Shown: in pieces, positions 54,921 to 64,000 of the stretch | Position numbering within the stretch: position 1 is the stretch's first letter | Layout: every line of letters begins with the position of its first letter | Assembly (NCBI GenBank): GCA_009809945.1 | Contig: WTPW01000851.1 | Location: forward strand, 75,138 to 139,137 | DNA: 64,000 bases | Direction of reading: 5' to 3' | From: Gigaspora margarita | Lineage: Eukaryota; Glomeromycota; Glomeromycetes; Diversisporales; Gigasporaceae | Translations under genes and position numbers: made by a program | Notes under the pieces: generated by a model | Seen by the model: the letters and a program-made list of their open reading frames with translations, nothing else | Told to the model about the DNA's origin: nothing | Databases searched by the model: none

Positions 54921-56197
54921 CAGTGTTGGAAATTCAAAAAAAAATTTATGATTTTTGTGAGCATAATTTTTTTTATAATGTTCACATTAAAAATAAATAT
55001 GTTCACAAATAAAATTTATAATAATTAATATATAAAATTAAAAACTCTTAAAATTACAAATATTTTACTAATATAATTTGTATTTATTAATTATAAATTT
55101 ATATTTAATATAACTAAATTGTATAGCTATTTATTTATAAAATTAATATATTTAATCTTTATTTAAAACAATATATTATTGATTATTTCTATATAATAAA
55201 TTTGCCAAACTTTATATGCATGTTCAAAATCAAATTATTTATAGATGAACTATTTATAAAAATTAACAAAAGATAATTAAAAGTTCTAAAATGTATTCTA
55301 TTTCTAAGTTTATTTTTAGTTAATTATGTTATAAAAATATACATTCTACTACTATATTATAAAGTGGAAATATTAAAAATTTTTAAGCAATATACAAACA
55401 AATTTCTATTCTTTAATTAAATTTTTAATATTAATTAGTAAAGAAATTTAATTCCTAAATTGAAATAAAGTTATTAATTTTTTTTGAATTTAAAGTTGCA
55501 AAGCCAGAAGCACTCTATTTGTACTTGTATTAGCATACTGTATCTTGCTAAAAATAAGCCATCTCTGAAAATAAGCTACCTCTCTCTTTTGGTCAAAAAA
55601 CTCAAAAATGGGGTTGATTCAAAAATAAGCTATCACACAATCAATGACAGACACTACATAGTAAAGTCCAAACTTTACTATATAAATCATTACAGTTACT
55701 TAAGTAAACTTACTCAGAAGATCAAATTATATATACTATGAAATTTTCAAGAAAATTGGAAATGTTTTATTATTATGCTTTGAATTTTTACTTTCAACGA
55801 AAAAATAATTTTTTTTAAAAAAATATATTCATTGAAGTTAAAATTTAAAACCGAACAATAAAAAGTGCACAAATTTTGATAAAACTTTCAGTATATATTA
55901 TTCTTCCAAACAAGTTTGCTTAAGCACCAATAACCAATTTAAATAATAGAATTTGGACTTTATAATGTAATAACTATTTGCAATTGACCAAAAATTGATT
56001 ATATCCAAAAATAAGCTACTCACAGATTTTTTTATTCAAAATCGTCCAAAAAAGGATACTTATTTTTGGAAATATATAGTAAATATAATAAATTATAAAT
56101 AAGAAATCATACTATGTAAACATAAAATATAAAATTTTGATTTTTTAAAAAATTTATGTTCACTGTGAACACTGTAAATATATGATTTCCAATACTG
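54921..56197. mobile_element. hAT element, 8-bp TSD
   Basis: The ends CAGTGTTGGAAATT and (complement) CAGTATTGGAAATCAT are flanked by exact gttctacc (54913-54920, 56198-56205). 1277 bp, A/T-rich, no transposase frame. It contains the nested mariner MITE at 55538-56079. Confidence 0.85.
55538..56079. mobile_element. Tc1/mariner MITE family M5, copy 2
   Basis: The ends CTGTATCTTGCTAAAAATAA and (complement) CTATATATTTCCAAAAATAA are flanked by TA. AAATAAGCTAC recurs near each end. The middle has CAAACAAGTTTGCTTAAGCA, like the 12-13 kb satellite linker. The 85-aa plus frame at 55484-55741 is not a gene. Confidence 0.7.
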
Positions 56198-56205
56198 GTT
56201 CTACC

Positions 56206-56423
56206 CAGGACCCCGAACAATCTATGTGAGGTTATATTTGAGGATCATAGTAAAAATTTTTTCTGTTAGCGGTTCTACTTTGGTATATATTAGCTACATT
56301 TCAAACATTAGGTACTAACTTTGGTATCGGTTCCCAGTTTTTAAAATGTAAGCTTTCAAAAAAAAATTTCAAACCAACACTCTCTAAAAAAAAAAGAAAA
56401 AAAAACCCCCGAAACCGACGCTC

Positions 56424-56458
<35 letters not shown>

Positions 56459-56806
56459 ANNNNNNNNNNNNNNNNNNNNNNNNNNNNNNNNNNNNNNNNN
56501 NNNNNNNNNNNNNNNNNNNNNNNNGCTCTTTAAAAAAAAAAACAAAAAAAACAGAACCAACGCTTTCTAAAAAAAAAAAAAAAAAACAGAACCAACATTC
56601 ACTATTTCCATTACCACTTTTCAAATATAACATTTGAAAAAATTGTTCTGTTACCATTCTTTCAAATATACTCATTTTGCCCATTATCCATTTTCAAATA
56701 TAACCTTTTTACCCAATACCTACTTTTCAAATATAACCTTTTTAAAAAAATGGCCTCTGTTAGCATTTTTTCAAATATGACATTATATAGATTGTTCGGG
56801 GTCCTT
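56206..56806. mobile_element. MITE family M3 (CAGGACCC ends) with N gap
   Basis: The ends CAGGACCCCGAACAATCTAT and (complement, first base changed) AAGGACCCCGAACAATCTAT are flanked by tctacc / tttact, a degenerate 6-bp pair (4 of 6). The interior has poly(A) tracts, GGTTCTGTTACCATTTTTC-like repeats and 65 Ns (56460-56524). The poly-Phe frame across the gap is spurious. Confidence 0.7.
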
Positions 56807-57165
56807 TTTACTCTAGTTGCTATACCTGTAACCCACATATCAGTCATTGCCTATTTTAAACCCTCTGATCAATGCCGTCTACCAATTCCTCTTGTATTAC
56901 CAGAACATAATCCGGATTCTTTTATACCTCCTTAGGACTAGTTTATCCCAGTGAGAGACCTGGTAGAGTGGTTCCTGTCCCACTCAGGTATCACCTAAAC
57001 TTTAGTAACTTATGCTACAGCCTTACCTATATACTTGCAGTCAGAGCTAACCATTAAACTGCTACTGTTACCTACTTCTGCCCTTGCAGAGTTCACCAAG
57101 CCCCAGTCATTATGTACACATTCCTCTTTTGGCTTTTCTGATCTGTTTTCTGCCTGCTCCCAATC

Positions 57166-57954
57166 TGGGACCCGTAAAATTTTAGATCTAAAATTTTTAC
57201 AAAAAATCTAAAAATTCAAGTATCAACTAAAATTTTCTAAAATATTTAAATTTTAGAGAATTTATATCTAAAATTTTCAAATTTAACTAAAATTTTCTAA
57301 AAATTTCCATATTTCATTATAGTTTGTAATTCGTAGAAATGAGACTGTGCATACAGAATATTTTGAAATTTCAGAATATTTCAGAATTTCACAATTCTGG
57401 CCCGCATTAGCAGCAAACTACCATAGTGCGAGCCTGTGCGGTAAATCAAAAGAACTTTGATTTGACTATCCCAAGTAATACATATTTTATCTTTAATAAA
57501 AATTTTATACAAAACCTGACTAGTTTGTACTAAATATTAATGCCGTGATCTAGAAATGTGACTAGTGCTATTTGATTCTAATCATTTTTTTATATTGCAT
57601 TAAATCAGATTACCGGTACAAGCTTTGTTCTTATAATACTTATTTCAAAAGAATGAACTTACTATGAAATCTCGAAATAGCAGTTATTTCAAATCTTGGC
57701 CAGAATTAAGTTTAACTTGGGCAAAAATTGTAATTTCATCCATGCGTGTTATTTCGAGATACGGTGTGAAATTTTCTAAATTAAATCAAAATTTTTCAAA
57801 ATTTTATTAAATTTAAGTCAAAATTTATCTAAAATGTATTAAATATAATCAAAATTTATCTAAAATTCATTAAATTTAAGCTAAATTTTGCTAAAATTTT
57901 TTGTTGTTATTAGAAAAAATTTTGAATTTTTAAAACTAAAATTTACGGGTCCCA
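57166..57954. mobile_element. DNA element with 10-bp TSD
   Basis: The ends TGGGACCCGTAAAATTTTAG and (complement) TGGGACCCGTAAATTTTAG are flanked by exact gctcccaatc (57156-57165, 57955-57964). 789 bp of AAAATTTTCTAAAAT-like sequence, no coding. Mutator-like by TSD length only. Confidence 0.8.
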
Positions 57955-58110
57955 GCTCCCAATCTGTAGGCCCAGAAGAGTCAGTCAGCCCAGCTTTAAG
58001 AACCAAATAGACTCTCTCATCTTGGTACATGATGCTGTAATACATGTCCTTTTTCTCCGGTACGACTCTGACAGCCCAGTTGGTAGGGTTTTCTAACCTC
58101 TTGTCATAGG

Positions 58111-58432
58111 GGTGCTGGACAAAATCCCGACAAACAGAATCCCGACAGGTCATAATCCCGACAAAAAAATCCCGACAGTAAAAATCCCGACAAATCCCGA
58201 CAACAAAAAATTATAAAGTTTATTTAAGTTAGGGTAGGGTTAGGCAGGTGCATAGGTTAGAGTTAGGGTGTGCGCCTAGGTTAGGGTTTGGGTTTAGGCG
58301 ATTATATAGTAAAATTGCTCAACGAACACTTTTTTAATTGTCGGGATTTGTCGGGATTTTTGATTGTCGGGATTTTTTTGTCGGGATTATGACCTGTCAG
58401 GATTCTGTTTGTCGGGATTCTGACCCAAACCC
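58111..58432. mobile_element. MITE with AATCCCGACA repeats, 9-bp TSD
   Basis: The inverted arms of ~95 bp are made of AATCCCGACA repeats (GGTGCTGGACAAAATCCCGA left; GGGTTTGGGTCAGAATCCCG right complement). The exact TSD is tgtcatagg (58102-58110, 58433-58441). The centre has TTAGGGTAGGGTTAGG...TTAGGGTTTGGGTTTAGG and TATAGTAAAATTGC. The minus 90-aa and plus 93-aa frames here cross its ends. Confidence 0.88.
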
Positions 58433-58907
58433 TGTCATAGGTATACTGGGTAGCCTATACACACCATCCAATTTCTTTTTCGTATTACTGTCGAAAGCCC
58501 AGCTACTTTCTGCTCGGGACTTACCAAGGGTTTCTGATCTTCAAGTTTTCTTGGTATTACACAATTTTAATAACCTGTGTAACAGATCTAGAATCTTTTA
58601 CATCAATGGAATACACTGAGAGGTGGTGCAATCCGAGTTACAGGCCTTATTATGACCCAACTTATCGACAAAGATCAGTTACTATAACACAGATATAATT
58701 TTCAAAAATCATCTCTGGTGGAATTCAAACCCTATACCTAAGTTACAAATTCCTTGGGGGTGCCAACTTTCCAACTTCACTATGTCACCACACCCATTTT
58801 ATTTTTTTTTATTTTTTTTTTTGTTGTAAAGAATATATAATAATATATAATAAAATATATTTAATTTAAAATAATAATAATAATAAATAAATAAGGGTGT
58901 TATTTTA

Positions 58908-59111
58908 TGGAGACATGTCTCCATGGAGACCCTTTATATGAATAGCCAATCAAAATTAAGCATGTGATAGATAATATGTTGCTTATTATTGGCCAATTAA
59001 AATTTCTTACAAACTTTCTAACTTTTATAATACAAAAACACAAATGAAAATTTTTTAACCCTAAATATGATTGGCTGTTATATGTAGGGTCACTATGGAG
59101 ACATGTTTCCA
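58908..59111. mobile_element. Tc1/mariner-type MITE, TA TSD
   Basis: The ends TGGAGACATGTCTCCATGGA and (complement) TGGAAACATGTCTCCATAGT are flanked by TA. AGCCAATCA is inverted near both ends. 204 bp. Confidence 0.8.
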
Positions 59112-59396
59112 TATACAATTTTCTAATAAATAAATATAAAATTTTATATTAAATTGTGAAATCTTGCAAAAACTTGTGAAAACCTGTAAAATGTTTAAAA
59201 ATAAGTATATAGTATAATAGTATTGATAACTATTGATTATTACTAATTATTGCTGATTACTATCTTAATTGATAGTCCTTGTCAGGCGGATTTTAATCAA
59301 TTATTATCCAATAACCAATAAAAATTGATAGTAATCCCTATGCAATTTTTGGTAATGAATACAACAAAAATTACACTAGTAAAGATCAAGTTATCA
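59112..59396. other. AT-rich spacer
   Basis: Nothing supported. Confidence 0.45.
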
Positions 59397-60040
59397 TCCC
59401 TTAGATTGTAACATAGGCAAATTTGCTTGTGTATTTTAAAAATTTTAATAAAATTTTAAATATTAATTTTAGCTATATCTTTTCTAAATAAAAAATATAC
59501 TTTGAGTTTTGTTTTAATAGTTTTGTTATAAAATTTTTTTAAAATTATTAGAAAACTTTAGTATAATTAAAGTTTAAAGTTCTGGTATTAGCATTTTTAC
59601 TGTTAAAATTTTCTTTAGGTTTTCTTAAATTTTTATGTTCCCATTTACAAAAAAAACTTATACTTCTAATACAAGTATTAATTTTTACAAATAAATCATT
59701 AAAGTTGCAATAATGAAAGTTGTTATTCTTTATATAAACTACAATATTGTCTTAAGAACTATAGCTTTAAAACTAAAACTAAATAAGATCACAAAGAAAT
59801 TATAATAAAATTTTTTAAAAAATTTTTTTTTAAAGTTATCTATTTTTAACTTATATATAACTTAAATTTTTTTTTACAATATAAAAACTAATTTTGCAAA
59901 AAAATAATTCTTATTTTCAAATATAATTGTACAATACAAAGTTTTATTTAATTATTTAGGTATTTTAAAAAAGTAAATCAGAGCAAAATAAGTACAAAAA
60001 CACAGCCAAATTTGTCTGTGTCCTACTACAATCTAAGGGA
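59397..60040. mobile_element. MITE family M1, copy 2 (opposite orientation)
   Basis: The ends TCCCTTAGATTGTAACATAG and (complement) TCCCTTAGATTGTAGTAGGA. TA is on the right, CA on the left. The reverse complement of 8164-8782 matches along the whole length. Confidence 0.8.
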
Positions 60041-60057
60041 TAAAATTATTAAATATA

Positions 60058-60254
60058 CAGTCGGACCTCCATAAATACAACCTCCCTAAATGCATATCTA
60101 AGTAAAATCTCCCTAAATGCGTAGCTTTTTTTTGGCCCAACTTAATATAACACTTATAGATTTTTACCTCCCTAAATGCATAACCTCTCTAAATGCATAT
60201 TTTTGAAAATTTTTACTATGGTCCCGATGCTATGCATTTGGAGAGATCTGACTG
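60058..60254. mobile_element. pogo/Tigger-type MITE, short form
   Basis: The ends CAGTCGGACCTCCATAAATA and (complement) CAGTCAGATCTCTCCAAATG are between TA. 197 bp. TCCCTAAATGCRTA is repeated inside; the interior differs from the 340-bp form. Confidence 0.8.
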
Positions 60255-60723
60255 TAGCTACATGTAGCTAGTATTGTTACTCAAACTGAACCCAGACTCG
60301 AACCAGGCTAGACTGAACTCAGACTCAGACTGGACAAGACCAGTCATGTCCAGTAAACAGAACAGATAGTTATATTGTTACATATTAGTTTTCATTTGAA
60401 TTAAATTTCCAAATTGATGATTTTAATAATTTCTAGAGATAATATACTTTTAAAACATACTATTCATAAACGGTATCATTAACTACTGTAGGTAAAATAA
60501 TGCCATATACAAATTTTTTTTATTATTAATAATAAAAAATTGCAATATTACTAGTTACACAAATTGATATTTAAAATAAATATTTTTTGTTTTACAGTTT
60601 TTTTTTATTAAATACTAATCAAATTTTTTATAGCATTAGATAGTTTGCAGGAATCGTTGTTGTATTAGATATTTTGTAGAAATCATCATTTATAGCAGAA
60701 GTTGTCTTCTACAGGAGTTAGAA

Positions 60724-61195
60724 TAGTGTTCCAAATCAGATCAAAAAATGCAATCGATTAATCGAATAAAAATTTTTTTAATAATCGATTAAAAATCGAT
60801 TGTACCAACTAATCGATTAATCAATTAATTGGTACAATCGATTAATCGATTAATCGATTAATCGATTAACTGATTAATCGATTAATCGATTAATAGATTA
60901 AATCGATTGATTGATTGCACCAACTAATCGATTGCTATAGTGAATAAATACAAACTTTTTTGGGCAAAAGAAATAGTTAGTTAATCATATATTTTGATTG
61001 ATCGATTAATCGATTAATCAGGATAATCGATTAATCGACTGATCGATTATTTGATTAATTGGGTTAATCGATTAATTGATTGATTGATTAATCGATTAAT
61101 TGGATTAATCGATTAATCGCATATTTGAAAAGCCAATCGATTAATCGTCGATTAATCGATTAATCTGATTAATCGATTTTTGATTTGGGACACTA
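60724..61195. mobile_element. hAT MITE filled with ATCGATTA repeats, 8-bp TSD
   Basis: The ends TAGTGTTCCAAATCA and (complement) TAGTGTCCCAAATCA are flanked by exact agttagaa (60716-60723, 61196-61203). Most of the 472 bp is ATCGATTA/ATTAATCG in 8-bp tandem, including an uninterrupted run at 60836-60890. Confidence 0.9.
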
Positions 61196-61337
61196 AGTTA
61201 GAAGCTATTGTTCACAGGTGTTGTCATCATTGCTTGTTGGTATTGCTTGTTGGTAAGTAGAGGTCTCAATTTTATTAAATTGAACACTAGATCTTTTTTC
61301 TAGTTAGTATTATATATATTAATGCTCTTTTAGAATT

Positions 61338-61545
61338 TTTCTACATAGTTTCATAGTAAGTTTTCTGCAGCAGTTTGTAATGATTTTTTATATCATTTTA
61401 TAGTAAGTTTCTCTATATTATTTCATAGTGAGTTGCTTTAAATTATTTTACGGTAAGTTTCTATATTATTTCATAGTAAGTTTCTATGTCATTTTGCAGT
61501 GAGTTCGCTTGGTATTTTATAGTAATTTGCTATATTATTAGAGGG
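61338..61545 (+). repeat. Tandem repeat, ~30-bp unit
   Basis: About seven degenerate copies of TTTCTATATTATTTCATAGT + AAG. Confidence 0.75.
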
Positions 61546-61789
61546 GTTGCTATTTGAAATCATCAATTATGTAATTCCCTACAACAAGATTCTAAAAAAT
61601 AATCTTCACTAGGTTTTTGTCTTGACTAGTATGCTTCATTGGGGTGTACAATATACTATGTAAATCAAAATTATATATAGTTATATTATTTTTTAATTAG
61701 TAAATGATTTTTAAGTGATTAATAATGTAAGTACATATGTATAATACATAATATATATTTTATATATAAATTGAGTTGTATTTTTTTAG

Positions 61790-62130
61790 ATAAATAAATC
61801 AAATACACTTTTTTTTCGAAAGGTTTAATGTGAAACAATTCTTATTTATTACAAAAATAAGACTACAGAGTCATCTTTTACATTTTATATACAAAAAAAA
61901 ATTTTCTTATATAATATATATATTTAATATGCAAAAAATTAAGACACACTTTTTTAGATAAATAGGATGTTCTCTCTTTTATTCTTTGAAAGTTTTAATG
62001 TGAAACGATTCTTATTAATTACAAAAATAAAATTACAGAATTATCTTTTATATTGTATATTTGAAAAAATTTTTTCTCTTATCTATTTTAATTCTATTTT
62101 CTACTTTATCTGCACTGATATGTTGTTAAA
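61790..62130. repeat. ~160-bp tandem duplication
   Basis: AATGTGAAACRATTCTTATT then ACAAAAATAARAYTACAGA and ATCTTTTAYATT occur at ~61828 and ~61989 in the same order. Confidence 0.75.
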
Positions 62131-62687
62131 TTTAACAGGTAAATTTTTTGAATAAAATACAAATATCACTCTATAGTTTTGTTCTTTGAACCTTATTGCT
62201 AATATTTTCAAAGTTTTGACTTAGAACTATTTGTTATTAAGGTTGTACATCTAATCAAACTTGAGAAATAGAGGTGTTTATAGGTTATATGAACATCTAT
62301 TTCAATTAAAAAAATGCATGCTTTAAAAAATATAAAAAAATAATCAATATGATTTGGTAAATTGATAATCAATCTGGTTATATAAAAACCTTTGATATTA
62401 AATTTTTATATGGTACTATATATAATTTTAATTTACATAGTATATTATATACTCTAATACTTCGTTGTGGCCTGTGTATCTAAAAATAATGTGGTCCATT
62501 ATTATATGTGATTAGTTAGTTAAAGAAAATCATATAAAAATCTGTCTTATTAGAAATTTATACTCAAAAATCTCTGATTATTGATTTTTATATAATACCA
62601 CATAAAATTTAATCTAATGTTTCATTACTTTGTGCATAGCACAAAAATTTTTATTAAAATAAGCTTGCATCCCTAGATTATTTTCAA
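62131..62687. other. AT-rich spacer
   Basis: No gene supported. Confidence 0.45.
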
Positions 62688-62825
62688 TAAAAAATTTTGG
62701 ACATTGAACAATGTCTGTATTCACTATATATCTGTATCTGACAATTATTGTACAGACAATGTCTAGTGACAATCAATTTACTCAAATATAATTTGAATAC
62801 AGACTTTGAACAGTGTCTGAAAATG
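62688..62825. mobile_element. Short inverted-repeat element
   Basis: ATTTTGGACATTGAACAATG...CTGTATTC at the left and its imperfect complement at the right (GAATACAGACTTTGAACAGT). No TSD found. The two opposed 60-aa frames here follow from the symmetry. Confidence 0.5.
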
Positions 62826-62986
62826 TTTAGTTCGTCCAAAATAGCTTGGACTATATTTAATAACAATACTGTATATGGTTATGGCAAGATTCTGAACAAT
62901 CTACAGAGGGTAAGGTTTTACAAAAATTACTAAATATAGAAAGATCTGCAAAAAGTCAAAAATAAGCAAACTAATTACTATAAATT

Positions 62987-63123
62987 AGGGGTTAGTTAAA
63001 GTGAAGTTAACTCAATATATGATTTGCATATGAATTCTTGATATCTATATATAAAAACTCTTCTAACTGATCTAAAAGGTAAATTTAACCCTAACTAAAT
63101 TTCACTCTGCTTTAACTAACCTT
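62987..63123. mobile_element. MITE family M2-like, deleted copy
   Basis: The ends AGGGGTTAGTTAAAGTGAAG and (complement) AAGGTTAGTTAAAGCAGAG. The flanks tataaatt / tataaata match at 7 of 8 positions. 137 bp, with AACCCTAACT inside. Confidence 0.7.
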
Positions 63124-63419
63124 TATAAATAGAAATAATTTGTACAAAAAAGACCAAAAATAAGCAAACTAATACTCTATCTCTTTTTATATTGTTTGGG
63201 ATCCTGCTATAGCCACATATAAATTAATCTTGATTTTATTTAAATAATAAATTTTTAAAATAGATTAAATAAACTAGTTTTATGGTAATACAAGTCTAAA
63301 AATAGTTAGTTTTTTAATTTTTTTTATATATTTTATATAGTAAAATATAATAAAATATATAAAATTTTAATAAAATTTAATTTTTTATAACTTTTTATCT
63401 TTGTAATTTATTGCTATAG

Positions 63420-63990
63420 CAATATATTGCTTTCTTATTACAATCTAATATTGACAACCTGCAACTCTACTTGCTCAATACTCTAAAGCAGACCAAACAC
63501 ACAATCTGGTTAGCACACAATCTTAAAACAAAACAGGAACAAAACAACAAAATCAAATTTTATACAAACTACTGCTATTAGGACATGTAAGATAATATAG
63601 GCAGAATGATTAATAGCATATTGCATAGACAAGAAGATCCTGTATATACAGATAAAATTATTCTAATCAACAGAATCTTTATTGAAAAAAAAGAGATCAA
63701 CATTTTTATTTTGAATATTAGAAAAAAAGAAACCCAAAACAATACATATGAAAAAGAGTGGACAGAAGCTTATATGCAAATAGAAAAAATCGATACAACA
63801 ATCTATAATTCAGTTCTTGATCCCTTTACACTAAATAAAATACAAGAAACTATAAATAAGGTACCAAAAGATAAAGCTACTGGACTACTAGGAATAAACA
63901 AAGTACTATAACACCTTTCTTAATTTGCAGTCGCCTACTTATAGATAATCTTTATCACATGATTGAACTTAAAATAATACTAAATCAGTA
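63420..63990 (+). pseudogene. LINE ORF2 fragment, start of reverse transcriptase
   Basis: The frame from ~63420 reads SNIDNLQLYLLNTLKQTKHT, a stop, then the 101-aa open frame 63606-63911. That frame includes MINSILHRQEDPVYTDKIIL, KEWTEAYMQIEKIDTTIYNS and VLDPFTLNKIQETINKVPKD + KATG, then a TAA. The last piece matches the PFTxxEIxxxIxxxPxxKAxGPSGI block that opens the reverse transcriptase domain of fungal LINEs (here GPSGI is degraded to GLLGI). Catalytic motifs would lie beyond the window edge, and stops already follow, so it is inactive. It could be the tail of an element family that mobilised the poly(A) retroposons in this window. Confidence 0.65.
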
Positions 63991-64000
63991 ACTAAAATCA

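Larger units (their letters stand above)
54751..58795 (-). mobile_element. tRNA-headed retroposon (family A), copy 2, with four nested insertions
   Basis: Read on the minus strand, it begins GGGTGTGGTGACATAGTGAA with B-box-like GGTTTGAATTCC. It passes through GGTAAGTCCCGAGCAG and ends at a poly(A) (T run at 54751-54761). It is interrupted by elements at 58111-58432, 57166-57954, 56206-56806 and 54921-56197. Subtracting them and their TSDs leaves about 1.0 kb, equal to copy 1 at 1907-2897. Joined sequence reads through without stops in one minus-strand frame in places (e.g. YDKRLENPTNWAVRVVPEKK leading to TDSSGPTDWEQAENRSEKPK), which could be chance or a remnant ORF. Confidence 0.75.

Noticed and set aside
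56301..56684. 127-aa ORF containing 22 unknown residues
   Set aside because: It is open only because it runs through an N gap and poly(A) tracts inside a MITE.
57881..58153. 90-aa minus ORF with NWAVRVVPEKKDMYY
   Set aside because: It spans the junction of two MITE ends with the host retroposon; not a gene as it stands. The host text is noted under the retroposon instead.

Overview
The window looks like nuclear DNA of an arbuscular mycorrhizal fungus (Glomeromycotina, Rhizophagus-like). The reasons are extreme A+T richness, short GT-AG introns of about 65-95 nt, TTAGGG-type motifs, a Sel1-repeat/protein kinase fusion of the kind this group has in very large numbers, and a dense bed of decayed transposable elements. 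This assignment rests on sequence style and remembered family features; no search was run. The window has one 65-bp N gap (56460-56524) and a few single Ns.

Only three loci look like host genes, and all are on the minus strand. (1) 33379-35295 is a one-exon adenylation + carrier-protein didomain (NRPS-like, no reductase). (2) 38035-39689 is an eight-exon alpha/beta hydrolase; I rebuilt its splicing by hand, and the frame holds through seven GT-AG introns to a 279-aa protein with a Ser-Asp-His triad. (3) 43361-49045 is a Sel1-repeat array of about 40 units of 36 aa leading into a TKL-type kinase domain. Its 3' part (43361-46357) is intact with one 69-nt intron; its 5' part is broken by three frameshifts.

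Nearly everything else is mobile DNA. 1-3 kb: a decayed gene remnant, then a ~1 kb tRNA-headed, poly(A)-tailed retroposon. 5-9 kb: a minisatellite and two inverted-repeat elements. 9-16 kb: a decayed DUF7869-like transposon protein interrupted by a hAT-like element, which holds a Harbinger-like element, which holds a palindromic satellite and a 5'-truncated poly(A) retroposon. 15.6-19.7 kb: a decayed unknown coding element carrying three precisely inserted MITEs. 20-30 kb: retroposon, pogo-like MITEs (two nested), a 2 kb foldback element, hAT MITEs and a SINE. 30-32 and 53-55 kb: two copies of a T-rich dispersed repeat. 35-42 kb: MITEs around the hydrolase. 50-64 kb: four DNA transposons nested in a second copy of the ~1 kb retroposon, further MITEs, and a LINE reverse transcriptase fragment at the right edge.

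The clearest result is the series of small non-autonomous DNA transposons whose ends are fixed by terminal inverted repeats (TIRs) plus exact target-site duplications (TSDs) of TA, TTA, 6, 8, 9 or 10 bp. Removing them restores the interrupted sequence in several hosts. The least familiar items are a MITE family with 6-bp TSDs, the ~1 kb tRNA-headed retroposon, and hAT MITEs filled with palindromic repeats. I saw no CRISPR array, rRNA or convincing tRNA gene, and no bacterial-type operon.
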